Below are positions 23,387 through 30,982 of a stretch of DNA of 39,249 bases, in pieces. The position numbers and the translations under genes are program-made. Every line of letters starts with the position of its first letter. The first letter of the stretch is position 1. The notes beneath the pieces are model-generated. The model did not search any database and was not told the DNA's origin. It saw only the letters and a program-made list of their open reading frames with translations. Source of the stretch: DASXTW01 sp046726275 (lineage in GTDB: Bacteria > Actinomycetota > UBA4738); NCBI GenBank assembly GCA_046726275.1, contig JBKPAF010000001.1:1-39249 (forward strand), given 5' to 3'.

Positions 23387-24678
23387 CACGCGCCTCCGGG
23401 GTTAGCGCCACGGGCAACGTCCGGGCCGGCCGTGGTTCCGCGACGGGCCGTGTGGAGGCGAGGGGCGCCCGACACGCCCTTCAACTCGACGGGCCCGATC
23501 TCCGTGAACGTCACCGGCGTTCCGTCGGCCGAGTCCACGACCTCCTCGCTTACCAGCACCTCCCCAGGCCTGGCGTACTCGGCGATCCTTGCTGCGATGT
23601 TCACGGTCCGGCCGAAGTAGTCACCCTCCTGGAAGATCACCGGCCCAGCATGGATGCCCACGCGGGCGGGCGGGAGACCCTGGGTTGCCACCCCCTCGAC
23701 CATGTCGAGGGCGGCCAATACCCCCTGGCCCGGGTCACCAAAGTAGAACATCACGCCGTCACCCAGCCACTTCACGGGCCGCCCCCCATGTTCCTGGGAC
23801 GATCGCCGGACCAGGGTGGCCAGCTTGTCCGCAAGGTCCGCGGCGGCCGCGTCGCCGCGCTCCTCGGTCAGCCGGGTGTAGCCGGTGATGTCGAGGAAGG
23901 ACACCGCCGGCGGACGGTGCAGTCGACTGAGCAGACCGGCCCGTTCCAAAGCGCCCTCGACATCCTCCAGGGCGCTCTGGCTCCAGGCGTGTTCCTGCTG
24001 CCCGTGGTAGATGGCGAGCACCACCTGCTCCATGAAAGGGGCGATCTGGGACCCGAAGTCGGCTTGGGCCTCGAGCATCTGGGCCGTCGACATCCCTCCC
24101 TCGAGGAGGGGCAGCTCGACCTCGGTGCGCCACCAGTCGGTCTCCGTCTCGGCGAGCCGGCGCAGGCTGTCCCCACAAACGCGCAGCCACCGCTCGATGA
24201 CGACGGGCCGGAACCCCTTCGAGAGCTGGAGCTCGATCGTCTGCACGATCGACAGCTCGTCCTCGCGGACTCGGTCCTCGGGCTGCGGGTCCGCGAAGCC
24301 GACGGCCTCGCGGACCACCTTCAGCAGGTCCATGGGGATCCCCGTGCTCTCGCTCAGCTGGCCGAACGTCGTGCCGCTGACCTCGGCGAATTGATCGAAC
24401 GCGCTCGCATCCAGGTAGGAGAACGAGAGCGCTCCGTCCCTGACCGCGGCGGCCATCCCATCGAGCGGCACCCCGGCCACCTCCAGGCTGTGCACCCAGC
24501 GCGCCCTTCGCACGTCACCCGGTGAGAACGTGTCTTCCGTGCCAGGCGTCAGGATCCCGAGCTCAACGAGGCGGTCGACGTACTCGGGATCGACCCCGGC
24601 CCTCCGGGCCACTTCCTGGCGCGAGTGCTCGCCCACGGGATCTCGATCGTAGCCGGAGTCAGTGCTCGAGCGCCTCAC
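23386..24678 (-). CDS. Class III adenylate cyclase with N-terminal regulatory domain
   Basis: 430 residues. Residues about 15-75 resemble a MerR-type helix-turn-helix (SRQEVARRAGVDPEYVDRLV). Residues 80-250 are helical and resemble the adenylate cyclase regulatory domain seen in mycobacterial cyclases. The catalytic domain (about 255-405) has metal residues D263 (FLDITGYT) and D307 (WLGD), and K303. The second adenine-specifying position is T358 (GRTVNIAAR) instead of Asp, with N360 and R364 intact. The Lys/Thr pair is that of class IIIb cyclases, several of which respond to bicarbonate. The GTG start at 24678 has only a weak ribosome binding site. It is cotranscribed with the dihydrofolate-reductase-fold gene. 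Confidence 0.87.
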   Translation of the reverse strand: MRRSSTDSGYDRDPVGEHSRQEVARRAGVDPEYVDRLVELGILTPGTEDTFSPGDVRRARWVHSLEVAGVPLDGMAAAVRDGALSFSYLDASAFDQFAEVSGTTFGQLSESTGIPMDLLKVVREAVGFADPQPEDRVREDELSIVQTIELQLSKGFRPVVIERWLRVCGDSLRRLAETETDWWRTEVELPLLEGGMSTAQMLEAQADFGSQIAPFMEQVVLAIYHGQQEHAWSQSALEDVEGALERAGLLSRLHRPPAVSFLDITGYTRLTEERGDAAAADLADKLATLVRRSSQEHGGRPVKWLGDGVMFYFGDPGQGVLAALDMVEGVATQGLPPARVGIHAGPVIFQEGDYFGRTVNIAARIAEYARPGEVLVSEEVVDSADGTPVTFTEIGPVELKGVSGAPRLHTARRGTTAGPDVARGANPGGA

Positions 24679-24755
24679 CGATGAGTCTCGATTCGACCGA
24701 CCGTCGTATGGAGCGGTAGCGTGAGGAGAACGTACCCGTCCTCAGGAGAGTTGCG

Positions 24756-25664
24756 ATGCAGAAGATCACACCACACCTCTGGTTCGATACGGAGGCCGTG
24801 GAGGCGGCCAACTTCTACGCCTCGACGTTTCCGGAGTCCACCGTGACGAACCTCACCACCATCCACGACACCCCGTCGGGAGACACGGACATCGTCTCGT
24901 TCGAGCTCTTGAGCATGCCGTTCATGGCAATAAACGCCGGTCCGCTGTTCAAGTTCACCCCGGCGGTATCGTTCGCCGTCTCCTGCGCGACGCGGGAGCA
25001 GGTGGACACGCTGTGGGAGCGACTCTCCGAAGGTGGGACGGCGCTCATGCCCCTCGCCTCCTACCCGTTCAGCGAGCGCTACGGCTGGACGACAGACAAA
25101 TACGGACTGTCGTGGCAGATCATGCTCGCTGGCGAGGAGCAGGGAGGACAACCGATCACGCCAACCTTGATGTTCGTCGGCGAGGTGTGCGGCAAAGCGG
25201 AAGATGCGATCGATCTCTACACCTCGGTGTTCCCCAACTCAAAGGTCGGTCCCATTCTTCGCTATGGCAGTGAGGAAGAGCCAGAGAAGCAGGGGACGAT
25301 CAAGTACGCCAGCTTCGTGCTGGACGGCCATCAGTTCGCCGCGATGGACAGCGCTCTTGAGCACAACTTCGGTTTCAACGAGGCCATCTCGTTCATCGTG
25401 AGCTGCGAGACTCAGGAGGAGATCGATCACTACTGGGACAGCCTGTCCGCCGTTCCCGAGTCCGAGCAGTGCGGCTGGCTCAAGGACCGGTATGGCCTCT
25501 CGTGGCAGGTGGTTCCCTCCGCCATGGACGAGATGCTGCGCGACGGCACGAAGGAGCAGATCGCCCGGGTCACCGAGGCGTTCCTCAAGATGAAGAAGTT
25601 CGATCTCGCGGAGCTGCGGAGGGCATACGAGAGTTCGGAAACAGGTATTGGGGGTGGAAGATGA
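24756..25664 (+). CDS. Two-domain VOC (PhnB-like) protein
   Basis: 302 residues made of two PhnB/3-demethylubiquinone methyltransferase-like VOC domains. The first is about residues 1-128 (ITPHLWFDTEAVEAANFYAS to YGLSWQIML), and the second about 134-260 (TPTLMFVGEVCGKAEDAIDL to YGLSWQVVP). Each ends in the repeated Gly-Trp ... Asp-(Lys/Arg)-Tyr-Gly-Leu-Ser-Trp-Gln motif, showing an internal duplication. A helical tail follows. The enzyme activity of this subgroup is not known. CAGGAGAG precedes the ATG. Its last base pairs overlap the next VOC gene (ATGA), indicating coupling. It is divergent from the class IIIb cyclase gene, with 77 bases between. Confidence 0.86.
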   Translation: MQKITPHLWFDTEAVEAANFYASTFPESTVTNLTTIHDTPSGDTDIVSFELLSMPFMAINAGPLFKFTPAVSFAVSCATREQVDTLWERLSEGGTALMPLASYPFSERYGWTTDKYGLSWQIMLAGEEQGGQPITPTLMFVGEVCGKAEDAIDLYTSVFPNSKVGPILRYGSEEEPEKQGTIKYASFVLDGHQFAAMDSALEHNFGFNEAISFIVSCETQEEIDHYWDSLSAVPESEQCGWLKDRYGLSWQVVPSAMDEMLRDGTKEQIARVTEAFLKMKKFDLAELRRAYESSETGIGGGR

Positions 25665-26095
25665 CACGGCTCCACAGCTATCTCAATTTCGCGGGCAATG
25701 CCGATGAGGCATTCAACTTCTACCGGTCTGTGTTCGGCGGTGAGTTCTCCTCGGTCGTCCGATACAGGGACTTCCCCATGGAGGGGGTGAACGTCCCCGA
25801 GGAGGACCAGGACAAGCTCATGCACATCGGCCTGCCGATCGGCGAGGACAACATGCTGATGGCCAGCGACCTTCTCGGATCGCTCGGGCACGAGCTGAAG
25901 CAGGGTAACAACGTCTACATCTCCGTCCACCCCGGGAGCAAGGAGGAGGCGGACAGCATCTTCACCGGGCTCTCTCAGGGGGCCGACATCGAGATGCCTC
26001 TCGCCGACCAGGCGTGGGGCGATTACTACGGGAGCCTGAAGGACAAGTTCGGGGTCATGTGGATGGTCAACTACAGCCCTCCGCGGGATCAGTGA
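25661..26095 (+). CDS. Single-domain VOC (PhnB-like) protein
   Basis: 144 residues, one VOC domain of the PhnB/YjdN type: LHSYLNFAGNADEAFNFYRS, FGGEFSSVVRYRDFP, LMHIGLPIGEDNMLMASD, YISVHPGSKEEADSIFTGLS and DYYGSLKDKFGVMWMVNYS. The start is fixed by the ATGA overlap with the preceding VOC gene and by GGGGGTGGAAG upstream. Relatives are annotated as PhnB or glyoxalase-like proteins without a firm substrate. It likely forms a small operon with the preceding two-domain VOC gene. Confidence 0.86.
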   Translation: MTRLHSYLNFAGNADEAFNFYRSVFGGEFSSVVRYRDFPMEGVNVPEEDQDKLMHIGLPIGEDNMLMASDLLGSLGHELKQGNNVYISVHPGSKEEADSIFTGLSQGADIEMPLADQAWGDYYGSLKDKFGVMWMVNYSPPRDQ

Positions 26096-26138
26096 CGCCC
26101 AGGTCAGGTCCGGTGAACTTGGTGGGCGGGCGAGCCGG

Positions 26139-26951
26139 TTACCCTGACACGCGAAGGCGGAATCCCTGTACCGGCGTCTCTTTTCCCTTGAGCTGCAGTT
26201 GGACCTGCTCCGCTTCCGGATACCGCCCGTGCACCACCTGATACGTCGAGGCGCACATCAGGATCTCGCCCCCACGCGCCACCGATTGCAGCCGCGCCGC
26301 TGTGTTCGTCACGTCGCCCAAGGCCGTGAAGTCCTTGAATCCCCCGCCGCCCACGTTTCCGACGAACTCCTCCCCGGAGCAGATGCCCACGCCCACATCG
26401 AGCCAATTCTCGTGGGGCCGGCCGTACCCGATCGCCTGTAACAGGGCGCGGCCCGCCTCCACGGCTTTCGAGGGATAGGCGGGTCCCGCAAGCCCGGGGA
26501 CGAACAGCGCCATGACCTCGTCTCCCGCGATCTGTCCGAGGACGGCTTCCTGCGAGAGGAGCGCCTTCGACGCGGCACCGTAGAAGCGGTTAAGCAGGAT
26601 GGTGGCCTCGACACTCGTGAGCCGTTCGGCGATGGTCGTGTATCCACGAACGTCGGCGAACAGGACGCTGAGAGGAACGAGAGCCCCTCCCTCCGGCGCC
26701 CTCTCGATGCACCGTGCGCAGATGTTCGGATTCTTCCGAGATGGCGAGTAGCCGATCCACCGAAATGCGCCCGCATAGGGCCCTCGAAACGGCGCATTGC
26801 AGAATTTGCAGCGCCATGGGCTGGGAAGCAGCCCGAGGAAGCGGCGGCCCAGACGTGGGGCCAACGCCATCGGAGTCTCGCCCCGCAGAATTCCCTGCCA
26901 TCGGGCATCCATGGGGAGGTCGGGGCGCGGCGCCTCATCCGAGGGCTCCAC
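26139..26951 (-). CDS. Zinc-ribbon class III nucleotide cyclase with altered specificity lysine
   Basis: 270 residues. The N-terminal 90 residues carry two CxxC pairs (C48/C51 and C78/C81), likely one zinc site, in a segment found ahead of some bacterial cyclase domains. The cyclase domain (about 93-265) has D100 (FADVRGYT) and D144 (IAGD) for metal, D213 in LGDVTNTAAR, N216 and R220. The usual substrate-specifying Lys is Gln (Q140 in LGQIAGD). Activity and nucleotide preference are therefore uncertain; it could be a cyclase with relaxed specificity or a degenerate one. The GTG start at 26951 is weak, and MDARW fourteen residues in is an alternative. It lies 38 bases after the membrane cupin gene on the same strand. 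Confidence 0.84.
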   Translation of the reverse strand: MEPSDEAPRPDLPMDARWQGILRGETPMALAPRLGRRFLGLLPSPWRCKFCNAPFRGPYAGAFRWIGYSPSRKNPNICARCIERAPEGGALVPLSVLFADVRGYTTIAERLTSVEATILLNRFYGAASKALLSQEAVLGQIAGDEVMALFVPGLAGPAYPSKAVEAGRALLQAIGYGRPHENWLDVGVGICSGEEFVGNVGGGGFKDFTALGDVTNTAARLQSVARGGEILMCASTYQVVHGRYPEAEQVQLQLKGKETPVQGFRLRVSG

Positions 26952-26989
26952 TTCGGCACGCCCCCCTCAGGGCAAGGCGTCGATGTCGA

Positions 26990-28396
26990 TCACGAACTTC
27001 CGCCGGAGGCGACCACACTGAAGCTCAGCAGACTCAGCTCCTCTTCCCCCGAATTGGAGATCTGAACGGCCGCCCCCTGTTGCGCAAGTGCCGACTGGGA
27101 TGTTCCCAATGAGATCGGCGAGCCGCCGTTCAGTCGCAGCACTGCATGCCCGCTGAGCACCAAAAGCATCTCCGCCCCCGGTTCTCGATCGACGGTCGCC
27201 TGCTGACCCGCCGGTACCGAGATCACTCGCAGACTCTCCGTATAGGGAGCAGGCGACAGGCCCTCCAGGTCGGGAGATTCGACGACGCGGCTGGCGTTCG
27301 GTAATGGCATCACCCCGCCCCGAGCCGATTCGGGTCGCACAGCGACGAAGAACCAGTCGTTGGCCCATGGGTTCCATAGGGCCACGGCTCCTGCCACGAT
27401 CAGCAGGCCGGCCAGCGCAGCCCTCGTCGCCCGCTGCTTGGGCTTCGTGAGGGAGATCACCGCCAGGGCCAGGCCGAGTACGAGGAGTCCGATGGCGAGC
27501 AGGGACGCCGCGGCACGATCCTTCCGGTTCTCGTGGGAGTGAAGCATGAGACCGCCCATGAAGCCGCCTTGTCCGGGGCTCAATTCCATGGTCGGTCCGC
27601 CGGAGAAGGGGATGGTCTCCCGTCCTCGAAGCACGTACGCGAACCCAGGCACATGACCGTGTGGCCCGAGAGTCGCCCCCGTCGACTGGGGCAGCTCGAT
27701 GACGCTCACGAACACGGCGCCCTCGGGCAGTGCTTTCGCCTGGCCAGTGGCGAGGACGCGTGTTCGGGTGCCGGCCGATCCCTGAGCGGTTGCGGCGTGG
27801 GGAGGGAGAAGCGACCCGAGGGCGAGCGTGGCGACAAGGGCGAAGAGACCAGTGGCCGGCACGAGCCCGCGAAGCGGGCGCTTCATCTCCCCCTCAGCAG
27901 GGACAGCTGCCGCTCCCACTACTGCACCGAACAGCAGCCAGGCCGCGAGGGCCTCCACCGGAGCAAGCGCGCCGAGGTGCAGCATCATGAATGTCGCGTG
28001 CATCGGGTCCGGCGTGGTGGGCAGGCCCGGCGGAGCGGGTGGCGCGGGAGGCGGCGGGGAGATATGGCCGATGACAGGCATCAGGACCATTCCTCCGATC
28101 GCCCAAGCCGCCAGCCCGAACAGCAGGCCGGACACGGGACCGGGTCGGAACCAATCCCGGGCCGCAGCGAACGAATAAACGACTGCCGCGACGACCAAGC
28201 CGAGGACGAGCACGACCCAGCCCACCCACACGCCTGGGTCGGACTTGGGGATGAAGACCCGGTTGAGCATCGCGGCCGGCCCGATGGTGGGGAAGCCGAG
28301 GGCCGGAGCGATCTCGAACCAGCCCAGCCACGCGACCACGGCTGCCACGATCCCGAGGACTTGAGGGGCCTGAATTCGTCGTCCTGCAGCCCCCAT
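26990..28396 (-). CDS. Polytopic membrane protein with two cupin domains
   Basis: 468 residues from the ATG at 28396, chosen because GGAGGAGT lies eight bases upstream; in-frame ATGs further out lack a site. About five transmembrane helices occupy residues 12-200, broken by a Pro-rich loop (HISPPPPAPP region, 111-126). A first cupin domain spans about 215-290, with histidines H246 and H248 and a later HSH (286-288). Two more helices (about 296-316 and 325-343) follow, then a second cupin (about 385-465) that lacks the metal histidines. With two helices between them, both cupins should face the same side of the membrane. I know no characterised protein with this layout. It shares a strand with the zinc-ribbon cyclase gene that follows. 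Confidence 0.72.
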   Translation of the reverse strand: MGAAGRRIQAPQVLGIVAAVVAWLGWFEIAPALGFPTIGPAAMLNRVFIPKSDPGVWVGWVVLVLGLVVAAVVYSFAAARDWFRPGPVSGLLFGLAAWAIGGMVLMPVIGHISPPPPAPPAPPGLPTTPDPMHATFMMLHLGALAPVEALAAWLLFGAVVGAAAVPAEGEMKRPLRGLVPATGLFALVATLALGSLLPPHAATAQGSAGTRTRVLATGQAKALPEGAVFVSVIELPQSTGATLGPHGHVPGFAYVLRGRETIPFSGGPTMELSPGQGGFMGGLMLHSHENRKDRAAASLLAIGLLVLGLALAVISLTKPKQRATRAALAGLLIVAGAVALWNPWANDWFFVAVRPESARGGVMPLPNASRVVESPDLEGLSPAPYTESLRVISVPAGQQATVDREPGAEMLLVLSGHAVLRLNGGSPISLGTSQSALAQQGAAVQISNSGEEELSLLSFSVVASGGSS

Positions 28397-28827
28397 GGCC
28401 GACTCCTCCATCGAGGTCACGAAGATGGCCGCAACAGGATATGAACCCCCGGCCATGGAGGCAATGGCCGACGCCTCAGCCCGCACAGTCTCTGAGAGGA
28501 TTCAGTAGGAGTGGATGAGATAGGCCATGAAGTGAGCGCCCCTCGCCGAGGATTGGTCCGGCTGAAAGCGAACGTTCTACGCGTCGTGAATGCTTCTCAT
28601 GCCGCGTGCCTCGCGGAGTTCGACGACCGAGCGGCGGCTCGGTACCGAACCTAGACGCGGTCACGTCGTCGGGGCCAAGTTGACCTCGAATAGGTGCCGG
28701 TCAACAATCGGGTCAAGAGCGTGCCCCAACAAACCCCGGTAGGGTGGGTCATCGGTTCCCGTCCGGCTGAGGTCGGGGTTCGCGCCGGATCGAGAGGGTC
28801 GACCGCGCCATAAGGACGGACGCCAAC
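28397..28827. other. Divergent intergenic region upstream of the GH3 cluster
   Basis: 431 bases between the membrane cupin gene (minus) and the hydrolase gene (plus). No coding frame is convincing. It holds a promoter-like sequence with an inverted repeat (28679-28708) and a leader of about 115 bases before the TTG start. Nothing else is recognised. Confidence 0.55.
28679..28708 (+). promoter_or_regulatory. Candidate promoter with 7-bp inverted repeat for the hydrolase-GH3 cluster
   Basis: TTGACC (28680-28685), 17 bases, AACAAT (28703-28708) resemble -35 and -10 boxes. GTTGACC (28679-28685) and GGTCAAC (28699-28705) are perfect inverted copies that cover both boxes, as an operator would. A further GGTCAA follows at 28711-28716. 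Confidence 0.45.
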
Positions 28828-29733
28828 TTGCCTGTCAACCCGCCTAAGTTACCTCTGGGCGGCGGGAACGCCGAGAGCCGTTTCATTCGGGCGAGTGACG
28901 GGCTGGAACTCCACTATCTTCGCTGGATCAGCAGCAAGGCTGAGCCGTGGGCCGTCCTTGTCTTCCTTCATGGCATTGCCAGTCATGCTGGTTGGTTTGG
29001 TGAGACTGCCATCGACCTCGCCGAGAAGGGCCTGACAGTTTATGCGCCTGACCGTCGCGGATCGGGCCTGAGCGGAGGCCGGCGAGGACACTTGCCTCGC
29101 TACACCCGCGCATTCGATGACATAGACGAGGTGATGAGGGTTGTCGCCTCCGACCAGGAGGGTAGGCCGTTGTTCCTGGCCGCCTCGAGCTGGTCGGCGA
29201 AGCTCGCCCTCGTATACGCGACCCTTCGCCCGGTGCCACTCGCCGGTCTGATGCTCCTTGGCCCGGGACTCTTCCCCCGAGTGAACCTCTCGCCGATGAG
29301 ACGCGTCGGGGTAGTTTTCGGGAACTTCGTCGCTCCGACGGCTCAGTTTCGCATCCCGCTGACGCCCGAGCTGTATACGAGCAACCCGCGGTATGTCGGC
29401 TTCATACGGACCGACCGGCTCCGTCTCCTCACGGCGACTGCCCGCTTCTTCTGGGAGACCGCACGTCTCGACCGCAGTCGGCGGCGCGCCTCCGCCCATC
29501 TGCGCCTACCGCTCCTGGTCCTCCAGGGCGAGGATGACGTGATGGTGGATGTACCGAAGACGCGGGCTTGGTTTTCACGGCTCCCACTTAAGGACAAGAC
29601 GTACCTCGCGTATCCGGGCGCCGGGCACACTTTGGATTTCGAGCCGGATCGGGCCCGGTACGTGGCCGACATGCTCGAGTGGCTGTCAAGACGAGTCCCT
29701 GAGCGGTCTCCTCGCTTGCCGGGCGGCCCCTGA
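28828..29733 (+). CDS. Alpha/beta hydrolase (serine aminopeptidase S33-like / lysophospholipase-like)
   Basis: 301 residues from a TTG at 28828, with AAGGACGGA upstream. Alpha/beta-hydrolase landmarks are LVFLHGIASHAGWF (oxyanion strand), VYAPDRRGSGLSGGRRG, the nucleophile region LAASSWSAKLALVYA, an acid strand PLLVLQGEDDVMVD (D236/D237) and the histidine H267 in GAGHTLDFE. The nucleophile elbow reads A119-S-S121-W-S rather than Gly-x-Ser-x-Gly, so Ser121 is the predicted nucleophile in an unusual setting. It could hydrolyse an ester, amide or thioester. It is the first gene of a four-gene plus-strand run with an enolase-type enzyme, GH3 and GAPDH; the next start is 46 bases after its stop. 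Confidence 0.85.
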   Translation: MPVNPPKLPLGGGNAESRFIRASDGLELHYLRWISSKAEPWAVLVFLHGIASHAGWFGETAIDLAEKGLTVYAPDRRGSGLSGGRRGHLPRYTRAFDDIDEVMRVVASDQEGRPLFLAASSWSAKLALVYATLRPVPLAGLMLLGPGLFPRVNLSPMRRVGVVFGNFVAPTAQFRIPLTPELYTSNPRYVGFIRTDRLRLLTATARFFWETARLDRSRRRASAHLRLPLLVLQGEDDVMVDVPKTRAWFSRLPLKDKTYLAYPGAGHTLDFEPDRARYVADMLEWLSRRVPERSPRLPGGP

Positions 29734-29779
29734 TGTCACAAGGGTTCAAGCGTTCTTCGACGCCGGGGCGTGGTCTCTG

Positions 29780-30964
29780 ATGCCGACGGTGAAGGAGCTC
29801 GGGCTGTTCGCCGTCGACCTTCCCTTCCGGGTTACCTTCCGACACGCCGCCGCTGCGCGGCGCACTTCGGAGAGCCTGTTCCTCCGAGTTCGCTTAGACA
29901 GCGGCGTCGAAGGGTGGGGGGAATGCCTTCCCCGCGCGTACGTCTCGGGGGAGAGCCGCGAGGAGGCGTTCGCCATGCTTCGAGACGCGATCCTTCCGGC
30001 CATGCAAGGGCAGGCGTTTCGATCCCTGGCCGACGTCAGTTCGTTCCTCATCAAATGCGACGGCAAGGCGCCGCCGGAGTGGGTTTCGTCGGAGATCCCG
30101 CAGTCGTCAGCCTGGTGCAGCGTCGACTTGGCGCTCATCGACGCGTTCGGCAAGGCGTCCGGGAAAAGGTTGTGGCTCGGCGAGGCCGGTGGGGCGACCG
30201 CCGTGGCCGAGGCCCTGGAGAAGTGTCGCTACAGCGGGGTGGTGTCCGCGGATCGAGGGTGGCGCTACCTCGTGTCTCTCCTCAAGATGCGCGCCTTCCG
30301 CTTTCGACACGTAAAGCTGAAGCTGGAGCGAGACGGCGCCGTCCGGGCGGCGTTGACGGCCCGACGGCTCCTCGGCCGCCGAGTCGATCTCAGGGTCGAC
30401 GCCAACATGGCCTGGGATGTCGAGCAGGCGTTGGACGTGATTCGCCAATTGCGCCCGATGGGGATCGAGTCCTTCGAGCAACCGATCGCGGCGAATGACC
30501 TCGTTGGCCTCGCTCGATTGGTCCGAGAGTCGGGCGCGGGGATCGTTGTGGACGAGGGGCTGACCGATCGCCACTCGCTGCAGACCCTCGTCAGCCATCA
30601 GGCATGCACGGGGTTGAACGTGCGGATCTCCAAGTGCGGAGGGCTGCTCGGCGCTCTTGCCCGCTCCCGGGAGGCTCTGGAGGCCGGCCTCGTGCTGCAG
30701 CTCGGTTGTCAGGTCGGGGAGTCCTCGCTGTTGTCCGCCGCCCACGTGGCGTTGCTCTCAGCCCTCGCCCCGTTGACGCCGAGTGCGCGGTACGCGGAGG
30801 GGTGCTTTGGGCGACACCTGCTCCGGGTGGACCCCGCCACGCCGTTGGTCCAGTTTCGCTATGGGGGTCGCCCTCCACGGCGCCTGACGGGAGCGGGGCT
30901 TGGGGTCGAGATCGATCAGGCGGTTCTCGAGCGATGGACGGTGGATAGAGCACGTATCTCGTGA
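29780..30964 (+). CDS. Enolase-superfamily enzyme of the MLE / dipeptide epimerase / OSBS group
   Basis: 394 residues from the ATG at 29780; the frame is open upstream but overlaps the hydrolase gene. All residues of the muconate-lactonising-enzyme subgroup are visible: K179-x-K181 (HVKLKLE), metal ligands D207 (VDAN), E233 (SFEQPI) and D258 (VVDEG), and K285 (RISKCGG). The N-terminal capping domain (LFAVDLPFRVTFRHAAAAR) is also present. Members catalyse proton abstraction next to a carboxylate: dipeptide epimerisation, N-succinylamino acid racemisation, or o-succinylbenzoate synthesis. No other menaquinone gene is nearby, so the last is less likely. It sits between the hydrolase and the GH3 gene (18 bases to GH3), suggesting a shared amino-acid-containing substrate. 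Confidence 0.85.
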   Translation: MPTVKELGLFAVDLPFRVTFRHAAAARRTSESLFLRVRLDSGVEGWGECLPRAYVSGESREEAFAMLRDAILPAMQGQAFRSLADVSSFLIKCDGKAPPEWVSSEIPQSSAWCSVDLALIDAFGKASGKRLWLGEAGGATAVAEALEKCRYSGVVSADRGWRYLVSLLKMRAFRFRHVKLKLERDGAVRAALTARRLLGRRVDLRVDANMAWDVEQALDVIRQLRPMGIESFEQPIAANDLVGLARLVRESGAGIVVDEGLTDRHSLQTLVSHQACTGLNVRISKCGGLLGALARSREALEAGLVLQLGCQVGESSLLSAAHVALLSALAPLTPSARYAEGCFGRHLLRVDPATPLVQFRYGGRPPRRLTGAGLGVEIDQAVLERWTVDRARIS

Positions 30965-30982
30965 CGCGGAAGGGGGCGTGGA

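Noticed and set aside
29732..29779. ATGA overlap at the hydrolase stop as start of the next gene
   Set aside because: That frame reaches a stop after about 15 codons; the enolase-type gene is in another frame and starts at 29780.
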